From NCBI GenBank assembly GCA_004352715.1, contig SCFE01000018.1, forward strand, positions 267,837-331,836: DNA of 64,000 nt. Direction: 5' to 3'. Position 1 is the first letter of the stretch. Each line of letters begins with the position of its first letter. Made by a program: the position numbers and the translations under genes. The notes below the pieces were generated by a model. The model had not been told where the DNA came from and ran no database searches. It was given only the letters and a program-made list of their open reading frames with translations. Source of the stretch: Hofstenia miamia. Taxonomy: Eukaryota; Xenacoelomorpha; Acoela. This document shows, piece after piece, positions 46,740 to 58,940 of the stretch.

Positions 46740-48455
46740 ATGCCAAAACTATAACACAAAATTCTCTAAATCCTTTTCGTTTAGGTATGTAACTAGGTGT
46801 GAAATCTTTAAAGCTATTTCAAGTGTTAAAATTAATAAATCTTGTTGCCCATCTGAAATTGCAACCTGGCTCATTAAGGAATGCGCCTTACAAATTGCGT
46901 ACCCACTGTGTTTCATAATAAACAATTGCATAAGGACTAATAAATTTCTATCTTTTTTAAAAATAGGATTTGTTACACCTCTATTAAAAAGATAATCTCA
47001 AAAATTAACAAATTATCGCACTATTTCAATCACCTTACCTTTCAGCAATATCTTTGAAAAAATACTTTTTAAACAAATGAGCCTTTTTCTTAGAAAAAAA
47101 CTCACATCTCGCTGAAACACAATTTGGATTTCGTAAAAAAATGCTTAACCACAGATGCACTACTTTAGTCAACTGAGTCCTGGCGAAATTGTTTAGATAA
47201 TAATGAATATGTAGGTATAGTATGTATTTGTCTTTCTAAAGCTTTTGACTGGATTGATCAAAAAATTCTTGAAAAATTGATATATTTAGGATTTGACTCA
47301 AATAGTAAGGAGTTAATGAGTAACTATTTAAGTAATCGCTATCAGCGGGTTAAAATTAATGAGACACTATCAAACTGGGGAAATGCTTACAAAGGTATTT
47401 CAAAGAAACACTTTTGGGACCCTTACTCTTTTTACTTTATGTAAATGATCTCAATAAAGCTGTAAATCAATATTGTACTATTGCTAAATACGCAGATGAC
47501 ACTTTCCTGTTTACACCTGACAAATCATGCGAGGTATCGATATTACTTAGAAACCAACCTCCTGCATTTGCATAAATACTTTACATGCATCGCTTAACAG
47601 TTAATCCCTCAAAAACTGAATTTTGTGTAATGTCACCTTTCTCAAAAAGTGACAATCTACCTTGTAAATTAAATTTTACTACCACAATATTGCTCACGTT
47701 GATACGTTTAAGCATCTAGGAGTAGTTATCGACAATAAATTACCATATTCCGACCAAATTCATTCTTTTCTGCGAAAAATGGCAATGGGAATCAAATGCA
47801 TTATACATATAGCGGAGTTTGTAGACATAAAAATGCGCCAGCAACTGGTAAGTGCCTTAGTAATGAGTCATTTTAGATATTGCAATGTATTAAATAAGTA
47901 TAAGTCAGACATTATTAAACAAAATCAATTCTCAAATAAAATGGGCGGAACGCTTATGTAAGTGCAAAGACTCGATTAGTATCAAACCTTCCACTCAAAT
48001 TTCTGTGCTTTATCTTTTATCACGTATTTCTCTGTACTAAAATTCTGGGATATCCATAACAAAAGCAAGCTTTACGATAAATTGCAATTTCCGAATTATG
48101 CATGCTATCTCTTAACAAAAGAAAATTAACACTTGCATTGAAACTTGGAATGACATACCAGTAAATTTACGAAAACTGAAAAGTAAGATTGAATTCAAAC
48201 TTAAATAAATTTCTTAGCCTAACGTATGTACCAAAATTAATAAATGCTTCGTGGAAAGGGCTCAAATTTTACGAATCTTGGCATAAAAGTTAAGATAGCT
48301 GAATAGTATTCTATAACTGGAATATTAATTTGTAAATGTTAATTTTGTATATATTTTTTCATGACACGTTTGGTACAGCAAACAGCAATTTTGTTGAATT
48401 TAAGCACTGCACTGAATAAAGATATTCTCCTTCTTCTTCTTCTTCTTCTTTTTCT
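46740..48455 (+). mobile_element. Decayed LINE reverse transcriptase just downstream of FANCB
   Basis: In order on the + strand: FKAISSVKINKSCCPSEIAT (near 46810), NKFLSFLKIGFVTPL, ITLPFSNIFEKILFKQMSLF, AETQFGFRKK, CLSKAFDWIDQKILEKL (motif A), KYADDTFLFTPDKS (motif C), LTVNPSKTEFCVMSPF, and DTFKHLGVVIDNKLPYSDQI. Frameshifts and stops occur throughout. The 3' end is CTGAATAAAGATATT followed by a (CTT)n run at about 48429-48451. It may be the source of no functional product. Confidence 0.85.
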
Positions 48456-49139
48456 GCTTGTTGTTTGATATCAATGAACTCTCCGAAGTAATAAAATTTG
48501 CTACATACTGTTTCCTACTGGATATATGGATTACAAGTCTTGTCACAAACAAGGTTTGAAAAATTTAGTTAATGTTAGTCTTCTCACAAACTTTGTATGA
48601 ATAAGGTAAGAAACTGCTAGAAGGAATTTGAAATATATTATAAAGTTGTCCTATCACATTTTTAGCAATAATGATTTTGTCATCAAATGTATGGTTTGCG
48701 ACCTATCTTTAGGTTAAGGGTTAGCTTAAAAAAGGCTTTGTTGTTTAACATCTTTGCCCAAGTTTGTATTTATCTTGCTATATATATTTTTTTAGAAATT
48801 TTTGCAAAAATGTTTTAATTAAAATTATATATAAGTTAAAGTAAAATTGTAGTGCAAAGTTTACTATGTTCAGTGTGCAACAAAAATATTAGAAACACTA
48901 TTATAGAAGCGGGAAATTTGCTTTGGCTAAACATCTATCTAACAAAGTTTTAATATAATGACTTTGAGTAGTTAGAGAGAAAGTTTGCATTTGTGTTTCT
49001 TGTAATCAAATTGCAAGGCTTTACATTGTGTAATTCTTATCTAAACATGTAAATAATGAATATTCATTGGATAGAGTGTGCCTAAAATTATAACTAAGTG
49101 TTATTTTGATTAAGAAAGGAAAATTTGTGTGTCTAATAC

Positions 49140-50467
49140 CATAAAATATGTAGAATAACAATTGGCTATTAATTTTTAATCAAAATTGGAAAACTTGTAT
49201 TTGAAAAATGTATTCGGCCATCTGAACAAAAATTATCAAGTAAGCAAATCCAAAAAACAAAATTCAAAATAAGATACATAAAGTAATAATTGATGCAATA
49301 CAAGCACTTAGCTACAAAACTGTCTCTTCTAATATTTTGTAGGGTGTCCCTTTGAGCGAATGCCAGATTCAAGGCGATCAGGGATTAAAGCAAAAAGTCT
49401 TTCAATAAAGCTGTTGGGAATTACATAAAATTTTTTCTTTATTGCCCTCCACAGCTCATCTTCAGTGTAAAGAGTATGCTGTCCAATTCGATATATGACC
49501 TCTTTCCACATATTTTCGATAATGTTAAGTTCTGGAGATTGGCCAGGCAAGTCAGCAAGGATAGCAACCCCATTATTGTGAAAAAAAATTTCATTTCTTT
49601 TGAGGTATGACATGGAGCACCATCCTGCTGATATATTGATCACTTGTAAGGAGTGGCAGAAGTTCCTTTTCTAGAATCCAAGTATATTAAGAGCTTAGGA
49701 GAGTACCAGTGATGTGAACAATCTTGCGAAAGCCACACTTCCATATTGCACCCCATACCATTACAGACTTTCCACCGTAATTCATAGTCCCCTGAGTAAG
49801 TTGAAGCAAGAATCTGAAGTTCTGCCCAGTTGATTTTTTTATCAACATTCTTTTCGATGATCATAGCTCAAATCTTGACTCATCTGAAAATATAACATTA
49901 GACTAATGTTCAGATGAATTGTTTCTCATTAAATTGGACCACCTCACCCGGCGTAGTCTTTGCTTTGAGGTTAAGAAGGACTTTCTGGGTGCCATGAAGG
50001 TCCCAATTGAGTACTTCTTCAGGATGCTTCTCACAGTTCTTATTGTTACAAGTTGACCATCAGCCCATTTCTTACGAAATTCCTCTGAAGTCTTCCTGGG
50101 ATTTTGCTTTGGAATGCACATAAGAGCTGATTGGGAGGTTTTGGAGGTCTTCCGAACATTGGCTTGAGGGCAATGATATTTTCAGAATTGAAAAGTCTGA
50201 TGATATATGGCGAAAAAAGAATGTTATTAGACATTTTCAATGTAAATTGATTGAAAAAAGCTCAACCAATGAAATTTTTTACAGATTCTCTTTTTGGTCT
50301 GAAGTGGCCGAATACATTTTTCCAAAAAATTATTAGTTACTACAAACATTGTAGCATTTCTCCTTGAAATTTAAAATTAACAGTGATAATTATGTCTCAA
50401 CATTTTTGGTGTTCATTTCTTAGAAACATTTATGACAAATCATGGGTGGCCGAATTCTATTTTCCAT

Positions 50468-50471
<4 letters not shown>
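49140..50471. mobile_element. Tc1-like element, degenerate, edge against (TA)n
   Basis: Near the left, AAAAATGTATTCGGCCATCTGAAC (starting about 49205) is matched inverted by GTGGCCGAATACATTTTT near 50302-50320. A further AATTCGGCCACCC-like word precedes the (TA)n at 50472. The true outer ends are uncertain. The enclosed minus-strand transposase supports Tc1 affiliation. Confidence 0.65.
49329..50240 (-). pseudogene. Tc1-like transposase relic
   Basis: Minus-strand pieces in order: ADGQLVTIRTVRSILKKYSI and SKQRLRRVRWSNLM; a SNVIFSDESRFEL first catalytic block near 49890; GGKSVMVWGAIWKCGF in a shifted frame near 49740; and the last block DLPGQSPELNIIENMWKEV (49329-49643). Several stops and shifts. 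The order is that of a DD34E Tc1 transposase. Confidence 0.82.
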
Positions 50472-50498
<27 letters not shown>

Positions 50499-50504
50499 NN
50501 NNNN
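50472..50504. repeat. (TA)n followed by a 6-N gap
   Basis: The TA run ends in NNNNNN at 50499-50504. The next base already belongs to a LINE coding sequence, so the join is suspect. Confidence 0.9.
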
Positions 50505-51071
50505 TTATGGATTTGTCATTAGATATTACAGTCAATAATGTTATGATATGCTGTGTAGCAGAGACATGGCTTCAGCCAAACTTCGGATCACGAAGTTTTC
50601 AATTACCTGGATTTCAATTTGCTCAGACATGATCGTTCATCATTTAACTCTAATAAAAAACATGGAGGTGGTGTGGCAATATTTTACTGTAAAAGTATCC
50701 CTCTCTCAAGACTTGATGTTAATGATTCTGAAAAGTTTGAGCTTTTATGGGCCATGATTAACTTTCCAATACACCTTCTTTGTGTTCTATACTACCCTCA
50801 TCTAATTAACAGAGAAAAAGAAATTGCTAATCATATCATTACAACAGTAGATGATTATTTAAAAGACTTTCCATTTTGCAAATTTGTGCTCTGTGGTGAC
50901 TTGAATGATTTCAATTATGCTGTCATGACACAAGAGCTATCACTTCATATTGTGTTTACTGGTGATACAAGAGATGGTAAACAACTTGACTACATTTTTT
51001 GCAATGACCCCTATGCTTTTAGTGGTTCATCATTTGTATCAAGTAAAAGAACCGACCACAAAGCNNNNNNN

Positions 51072-51106
<35 letters not shown>

Positions 51107-53400
51107 CTTTCCATTTTGCAAATTTGTGCTCTGTGGTGACTTGAATGATTTCAATTATGCTGTCATTACACAAGAGCTATCTCTTCACAGTGTGTCTACT
51201 GGTGATACAAGAGATGGTAAACAACTTGACTACATTTTTTGCAATGACCCCTATGCTTTTAGTGGTTCATCATTTGTATCAAGTAAAAGAACCGACCACA
51301 AAGCGCTTCTGGCTACTCCAAAATATCAAATGACAATTCCAAGAATTATGCGTTTCTTTAGAGATCATAGACACAATAATATAGTCAAGTTCAATCTTGC
51401 TCTAGATGAACAATGCTTCGATTATATTTTTCAAAACGAAGATGTAGATGAAGCTGTTGATACATTTATCCAACACATCTTCTATTTATATGATTTTTTT
51501 TTCTGTCCTTTACAAACTGAATCTGCCCTGCTGAAAATTATTGCAACCTGCAGGTCATTTGATGTTCTTGGTTTTGATTATATGTTCTTTTCTGTCCTTT
51601 ACAAAAAGTGAGATGTTCCCAAAAGGACCCAATGTACATAACACCACTGGTAAAAAAACTCCTTCGCAAAAGGTACTCACTACAAAAATCAAGAAAAACT
51701 CAAAGTGCTGCTCAATTTCAGTCACAAATCAATATTCTTATTCAAGGAATACTAGAGGTAAAATGGGAACTGCATCTTGGTGGAAAATGATTAATAATGA
51801 TTGTGGTAAAACAAATCCGACTCGTAAAATTACGCTTGATTATCATGACTTTATTATCTCTCAGCTTCGAAAAATTCCATAATTAAATGATGCGATAATT
51901 AACTTATACGTGAATTTCCTGTCTGATAGATGTCAATTCACAATAATTGATGGTCAAATGTCCACAATACTCTTCACTAATTGTGGAGTTCCTCAAGGCA
52001 CTATCAATGGTCGACCATTCTTAATGTTACTTATGATGATCTGCAATCATCAATACCTAACACCATCATGGTTAAGTTTGCAGACGATAACAATCTTATT
52101 ATAGGTCTGATTTTGATCCTGCAACAGAACTGATGGAATATGTGCAGAACTGGTGCAATGAGCATAATTTCAGACATAATGTTGATAAGACAAAGCAACT
52201 GATTATTCCATTGAATGTAAGTCCTGTGTGTCCAAAGTTTTTCAACAGTTTTTTCCAGTTGTATTTTGGGAGTCACATTTGATGAAAAGCTATGTTTTAA
52301 TGAGCATGTCGAAAAACTATTAAATCGCATAAATACTGATCTCTACTTGCTTCGTAGATTTAAGGCATATGGATATTCAAATAAAGAGCTCTCTTTATTG
52401 TATGAATCTCTTATATGAGTAATTGACCTATACCAAAGAAAAGAAAAGTCAGTGGCCCTAGTGATTTGCGTCCTACATCCATCACACCTCTTCAATCAAG
52501 AAACTTTGAAAGATTACTTTACGAATCATTCTTGAAGCGGCCATATGAAAAATGGCTTAACAAAAACCAGTTTGCCTTTAGATCAGGAGGTTCGACTGAA
52601 TCTGCTCTGCTGAAAATTATTGTAACCTGCAGGTCATTTGATGTTCTTGGTTTTGATTGTATTTCTATTCTATCCCTAGATTTAAGTAAGGCATTTGACA
52701 GAGTTCATCATGACTTTATTATCTCTCAGCTTCGAAAAATTCCATAATTAAATGATGCGATAATTAACTTATACGTGAATTTCCTGTCTGATAGATGTCA
52801 ATTCACAATAATTGATGGTCAAATGTCCACAATACTCTTCACAAATTGTGGAGTTCCTCAAGGCACTATCAATGGTCCACCATTTTTTAATGTTACTTAT
52901 GATGATTTGCAATCATCAATACCTAACACCATCATGGTTAAGTTTGCAGACGATAACAATCTCATTATAGGTATTAAGTCTGATTTTGATCCTACAACAG
53001 AATTGATGGAATATGTGCAGAACTGGTGCCATGAGCATAATTTCAGACTTAATGTTGATAAGACAAAGCAACTGATTATTCCATTGAAGGTAAGTCCTGT
53101 GTGTCCAACGTTTTTCAACAGAGTTTTTTCTAGTTGTATTTTGGGAGTCACATTTGATGAAAAGCTATGTTTTAATGAGCATGTCGAAAAACTATTAAAT
53201 CGTGTAAATACTGATCTCTACTTGCTTCGTAGATTTAAGGCATATGGATATTCAAATAAAGAGCTCTCTTTATTGTATGAATCTCTTATAATGAGTAAAC
53301 TACGGTATTGCTGCACTGTATGGGGAAGCTGTTCAAACGCTCTAAAACAAAAAATTGATTAACTTTAATAAGAACATGCAAGATATATTTCGACTTACCA
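50505..53400 (+). mobile_element. LINE with endonuclease and reverse transcriptase, internally duplicated
   Basis: The endonuclease part reads CCVAETWLQPNFGSRSFQLP, GGGVAIFYCKSIPLSRLDV, FVLCGDLNDFNYAV (GD.N catalytic motif) and DGKQLDYIFCNDPY. The RT part at 52440-53362 reads SGPSDLRPTSITPLQSRNF, LNKNQFAFRSGGSTESALLK, LSLDLSKAFDRVHHDF, NCGVPQGTINGPPFFNV, VKFADDNNLIIGIKSD, LNVDKTKQLIIPL and CILGVTFDEKLCF. The stretch 50880-51064 recurs at 51117-51304 across a 7-N gap, and 51540-52415 is a damaged copy of 52597-53310. Motif C is FADD rather than YADD. Confidence 0.9.
51065..51101. repeat. 7-N gap and (TA)n inside a duplicated LINE segment
   Basis: N at 51065-51071 followed by TA repeats. The LINE endonuclease text on both sides is nearly the same, so the gap joins two copies of one sequence. 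Confidence 0.9.
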
Positions 53401-53474
53401 AGTCATCGTCAGTTTTACAAATTATTTCCTCTAAATTTACTAGATTTTACAATAATAATTATAATTTCTTAAAT

Positions 53475-54030
53475 TTTAAAAAGTGGCAAATTTAATTTAT
53501 AAATATAGTCTTCTTTTGTGTTTAAACTTGGTTGCAAGGATTTTATAAAAATACTCTCAATAATCTTTAAATTACTTGATCTTGACGTCTGATGTAATAT
53601 TTTTGTTTCAAAATTTAGTCCGCATTTATTTAGATGATTAGATATATTAGAACTGGTCTCATGTTCTTTAATTCTTCTTGATAGTTGTCTACTAGAAAAA
53701 CCAATATAATCTTCACCACAGGTGCATTTGATTTAAAAAATTATATTTGATTTATTGGTTTCTTCAGTTGTAGATTTTAATTGAAATTTTGTTCTTAGCT
53801 TATGATTGCTATATATAAATCTAACATTTTCTTTAATTATTGATATTTTTTGAGTTCTTTGATCATGTTTTCGGTATGAAGTCCTCTATATTCGATCTTA
53901 AAACAATGTTCATAATTAATTTGATTGTTTTTTGATCTTTTGTTTTTAATTAAAATGTCTTCTAATGATTTCTTAATATGTCGATCTATGAAATTATTTG
54001 GATATTCATTCTTCTTTAATTCGATCTTAA
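53475..54030 (-). mobile_element. Penelope-like element 3' part with GIY-YIG endonuclease
   Basis: On the minus strand: KNEYPNNFIDRHIKKSLEDI (RT thumb-like, near 54020), KENVRFIYSNHKLRTKFQLK, then KCTCGEDYIGFSSRQLSRR, IKEHETSSNISNHLNKCG, ETKILHQTSRSSNLKIIESI and FIKSLQPSLNTK. The C.CG..YIG.T.R.L..RI.EH arrangement with a distal E (IIES) is the GIY-YIG endonuclease typical of Penelope-like retroelements. The RT core is missing, and stops occur before the GIY-YIG part (near 53730 and in the linker). Confidence 0.85.
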
Positions 54031-54189
54031 GTTTTCCTATTCATTATGTTATCAAATTTAGTGACAATTCTCTATATAAAGATATTATTAATAATGATAA
54101 TCATCTTCTTTCTGGAATTATTCCAGAACGTCAGCCATATGCGTTAGAAAGACTTCGAAAAATCCACCATAAGCACAAAAACATCTGAT

Positions 54190-57100
54190 TAGAAAATTTG
54201 AGAATGTGTTCCCCAGTCGATGTTTTTCATCTATTAATAAGATATTTTGATGTATTTCAACTTTTTCTTTTTGAACCAATTTTGCAGCTATGTGACTGCA
54301 TCAAGCTCTGCAAAATTTGACCAAGTCTGATAATTTTAAAATGCTCCCTATCGTATTAAGTAACAGAACCCCGAAAATGGCAACAATATTATGCATTAGC
54401 TCCTAGGCAGTAACCAAACCGGCTAAGACACCTTAAGACATAAGCAGTGGGAAAAAATAATAAATATGCTACTATTTGAGGCATGTTAACCTAAAAAATC
54501 CCGAGAATGCAATAAATTTGACATTCGTATATTAAACTTTGACTGCTTAATTTTTTATTTGAAATAACCTTAAAAGTCACTTTATAATAATTGTATCTTG
54601 ATTTTGTTTGTAAGGAGCTAAACATAATGCTAAAGTATTATTATCAACCCATAAGTTGTTAATATCAATAATATGCTTTACTTTGTTGAGTAAAATAGAA
54701 TTCATAGATTAGAACTTCTTGTTGATTGGTTGCTGAAAAATATAATCTTACTGCCATCACATAGAAAGCAAATATTAGATGAAAAGAGAAAAACCAAAAG
54801 CGAAGGATCTATTAAACGTGTAAAAAGAAAAGACCATGAATATAATCATGTACTTGGATGTTCATTAAATGAAATGTTTCAATAATAGCTGCCACTATTT
54901 AAAATTTTTTGTGTAATTAACGGCCAGAAAAAATTAAAATCCAGTAAAGTCAAAGATAAACATAACTGCTAAAATCACAGATGACATAAAAGAAAATTGT
55001 AATCACCACCATAGCAACTGATAACTGTGTGATAAAAATTTCATTACTGCAATACTATTATAATTGATTAGAATGAGATCATAAAATACATGTTGGCATC
55101 AACCAATGTTTGATAATGCTCCAAAGTTAAGATGTAAAGTTGGCAGAAGACTATAGCATCAATAATTAAACCATTTCCCTAAATATATTATTATATACTA
55201 CCACAGACAATATCAATAAATGAAAAATATCTGCTTATGCGCATTTTATTCAATTTTAAGGACATTTTATAGGTAATTAGGGGGAAGGGGTATCAGCCCT
55301 TAATTGAAGCATTGAAATGTTTTCTGTTTTTTAGTTTGAATGACCACAAACTTCACAATTAACCTTATTTCTGAGCTTTGATGACTGTCTGTCTCAAAAA
55401 TGGTATTGAAATGCTAATTTTGTGGTTTTTTTTAACAATTGTCATTTCACAAAACATGGTAAGGGGAATTTCAAAATGATTGGAAATAGCTCAAACTTGC
55501 ACAGTTGCACTATTGGTTTAAAAAGGAACTTAATCCGAAGAAAAAGGTGTAAAATGAAGTACCCTAGTTTAGTGAAAGTATATGTTTCAAATATAACAAT
55601 TAAAATAATTGCAAAAAATGTTGTGCAAGATCATTGTCTTCGGACGAATTGCAAAGTTGACAGCACATTAAGTATTATTAAGTATTAATGTGCTACTTAA
55701 AATAATTTTACCCACTTTGGTTTTTATTCGGTTGAAAAACCAATATGATTCTTCATTTAAGAAATCAGAATTTTGATACAGAGGAAGTATTGCTGAGTCG
55801 AGAATTAGTTACAATAATTAAGCTCTAACTTTTGAAGTGGATGTCATCGACTGTGATCACTAATAATAAATGGTCATGGTGCCGTATTTGGAAAACAATA
55901 AAAACATCCTTGTTAAGATTTGCAGTACCAGCCCCACAAATCCCCATGAAACTCTTAGGGTGACATTTCATCTCCACCCCACTGCACGAAGTTGTTGGGG
56001 ATCCCCTAGGGGTTACATGGGTTTCCTCCCCTCTGGACAAGCTTGGTTTGCGTATATATGTAGGATTACATTTAACAATGATAATTTAATGGGAAGAAAA
56101 CTAATCGAATATTGCTTGCATCTTTCCTCTGCAAATCAACTAATTGATTAATATGTTCTCATATAATAACGTCATGTTTCACTTTACAAAATTCTTGTTG
56201 TGTGTTTTGGAATATCTTAACCTTAAATATAAAGAACATTTCAATTGTTTTAGTCAATTAATTTTTGAAAATTTCAAATATGCCAGTTTAATATCTTTTG
56301 AACCCAAGAATTATTATAGAAAAAATTATTTAATTCGAGGCTAAATTGTGCAAATAAGAGAAATGTTTGTTTCGCTGAATCTTGAATTGTACTAATTAAC
56401 AACTTCAGCCTATTGCTTAGAGTATTCGTAGTGAGTCTTAAACAATGAATTTTACTTCTAGAGTGTCGCATGTGATACTCTATTATTGTGCAAAATTTTG
56501 AATCCTAGTTATAGTAGTTTGGCAAAAACAACGCTTATTAACTATTTTTTTAAGTAATACACTCATATTTTTGGAATGAAGCTAGATATCCTCAAATAAT
56601 TTTCAGATACGTGAGGTTCTGAAGTCCGATAGCTTAATTATACGTCCATCGTTTAGTTTTTTATAGATGACAAATATTTGATGCTCATGTCACAAATATT
56701 GCGGCCTGAGTCATGCTGCTCCCTTTGAAAAATTTCATTGAGTAGTTTGGGCAAGTGTTATATTTAGTACGGGTAGTGTAGAGAATAGATAGTTCGGGTA
56801 TGAGTAGGTTAGGACGTGGTCGGGAACGAACGAATTTATCTGCAATAACTTAATGTGTATTTCTGAATGCACCTCTAAGCAAGTTTAAGAAGTTAATTAT
56901 AAAACTTTGTTGCCAAATATAACTCTGCTTATGAACATCTCATGACATTGACAGAAATTAATACATATTTAAAATAATTTTTTTATGTTTTTTGGCCATT
57001 CGCATTATACACATGTTCATTGCAAGCTGTTAAAACTGGACTTTGAAAAAAGTTGTTGTACAAATTTTCATGGTTTGGACAACTTTCAAAAAATTAAAGA

Positions 57101-57480
57101 ATTGTAGGAAATTAACAGTTGATTTCGAAGCTGATAGATTTTTCTTCAAATTGCGTCATATAGTCGCTTGCAGAGTGTGACCAAGTGCACATTTCTATCG
57201 ATGAACAATTTTCTTGGTTTGAATCAGTAATTGTTGAACATGACACATCATCAACTTTCCTAAGAACTGCTTGATGAAGTACTTGTTCTTGACAATGACC
57301 ACTTTCATTGATAACACCCTAAAAGTATATTTTAGTGTTTATAACTATGCCACCCAAATCACAGATCATGTCCGATAGTATCATAAATTGTATGTGTCCC
57401 TGAGAAATTACTTTTACTATTCTTCCCTCATTTTCAAGCAAATTTTCTAAGTGCATTAGGAAATGTGGAATTTGTAGGAT
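54190..57480. other. Intergenic DNA, no gene recognised
   Basis: No exon, RNA gene or bounded element that I can support. The stretch 55860-56060 is locally GC-richer (CCCCTAGGGGTTACATGGGT, a small palindrome within) and may be an old repeat. A patch near 56755-56830 has GGGTA/GGTCGGG words. Confidence 0.45.
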
Positions 57481-57489
57481 ATTGATGTG

Positions 57490-57835
57490 CTCTCATGTCA
57501 GACTTGTCAATGAGCCAAAATTTTAAATTTCGGCTCGGTTTGGCTCTGCTTGCCATATAGAACCATTCAATAAGGCTCGTTTCAGCTCGATATTTTTTTA
57601 AAAAATATTGAGCTCTTATAATTTTTTACATAGCTCTTCCTATTATTTAATAAACATTTTTTAAGATATGATTATAAAAAAGGTACATTGAATAAAAAAA
57701 TATGAAAAATCTACATAAACAAATTGAAAAACAGAACTCTAATAAAGACTCGTTTTGGGTTCGTTGTATATCTAATACAGTGCTCAGCTCGGCTCGTTGA
57801 GAAATCTGTCCCATGCAATCTTGAAAATGCGTACT
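57490..57835. repeat. Dispersed GAGCCGAGC repeat, copy 2 (inverted)
   Basis: Inverse-oriented relative of 45170-45530. It shares the internal order GAGC-rich end, TTTTTTTAAAAAATATTGAGCTC, ACATAGCTCTTCCTATTATT, and GGTTCGTTGTATATC with GCTCGGCTCGTTGAG. Confidence 0.65.
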
Positions 57836-57996
57836 AGATTGCATTTTTGGGCCTGAAGCAATTAAAACGATTAACTATTTTACAATGAACGTTTCGATTT
57901 TTAAAATAGGGTCAAGTTCTCTCCATACTTATGCTGTGATAATCAGAGAATCTAAAGTCCATGGGAGCAACAACTAACCTCAAATGTTTCTTTTTC

Positions 57997-57998
<2 letters not shown>

Positions 57999-58034
<36 letters not shown>

Positions 58035-58182
58035 CACCAATCTTTGCATCGAGTTATAGAACCTGCCCAAACNNNNNNNNNNNNNNNNNNNNNNNNNNNN
58101 NNNNNNNNNNNNNNNNNNNNNNNNNNNNNNNNNNNNNNNNNNNNNNNNNNNNNNNNNNNNNNNNNNNNNNNNNNNNNNNNNN

Positions 58183-58223
<41 letters not shown>

Positions 58224-58260
58224 ACCAATCTTTGCATCGAGTTATAGAACCTGCCCAAAC
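57999..58260. repeat. (TA)n arrays and duplicated flank around a 110-N gap
   Basis: TA runs at about 57999-58030 and 58186-58220 are each followed by the same 40-base text starting GTCACCAATCTTTGCATCG and ending CCTGCCCAAAC. The N run is 58073-58182. The identical sequences suggest the assembler placed the same locus on both sides of the gap. Confidence 0.93.
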
Positions 58261-58550
58261 AATTTCTAGATCCTGAATAACCTACTAATATTAATCAAAT
58301 TACATATGCAAATACGTAAAGTGCAAGCATTTCGGATAATGCATTTTCCAAAATTCAACCAAATCATTAAGTAAAGATAAAGTTAGTAAGCAGATAACTT
58401 TATAATTTTAAAAAAATATGTAACCTGCAAAATAATCTCAAGAGCCTTCCTGTGTATAAGGTGTACATATATTTTACAAAATTGTCTCATAGATTGTGAA
58501 AGTAGAAATTGATTTTCTCTCGAACTTTTTTTAATAAATGCTTGACAAAC

Positions 58551-58940
58551 TCAAATTTTGTATCTATTTTTCAACATGCTTACCGAATCGTCAGGCAGCC
58601 AGATGTATTTTGCGGTTAGTGCTCTTCTGGACTGCGCATGACATTCAAAATCTACCCAATGGTCGTTCATTATCTTATTGATTTCATGATGTACAATTCC
58701 AACTTTCGGGATGTCTACAACGTAGTTTAATCCGTTAGACTCCAACCATCCGCCAGTGATATCATCTGTTTGAGTCACTGCGTGTGAATGTTTTCGCATG
58801 AATCGATTGTTGTGTTCGTTTAAGCGCAGCTTTTCAAAATTGTGGGCTAGTTGAAGCCAATAGTCGTTCATTTCGAATATAAGTAAAATGTGTCGAAAAT
58901 TTATCATGATTATTCTTATTCCCCAGAACATTGCAACAAC
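58551..58940 (-). CDS. Tetraspanin exon 3 (TM4 end and long tail)
   Basis: The acceptor TTGTCGTTCTTCAAG precedes VVAMFWGIRIIMINFRH, which completes TM4, in phase 0. A hydrophilic tail follows: MNDYWLQLAHNFEKLRLNEH, HSHAVTQTDDITGGWLESNG, HHEINKIMNDHWVDFECHAQ, ending with TGA at 58551-58553. An ATTAAA poly(A)-like signal follows at about 58530-58535. The tail has no motif I recognise. Confidence 0.72.
   Translation of the reverse strand, partial: VVAMFWGIRIIMINFRHILLIFEMNDYWLQLAHNFEKLRLNEHNNRFMRKHSHAVTQTDDITGGWLESNGLNYVVDIPKVGIVHHEINKIMNDHWVDFECHAQSRRALTAKYIWLPDDSVSMLKNRYKI

Noticed and set aside
55870-56151. 93-codon plus-strand frame in a GC-richer patch
   Set aside because: There is no recognisable domain or splice context, and the opposite strand is also open. 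It is more likely an old repeat.
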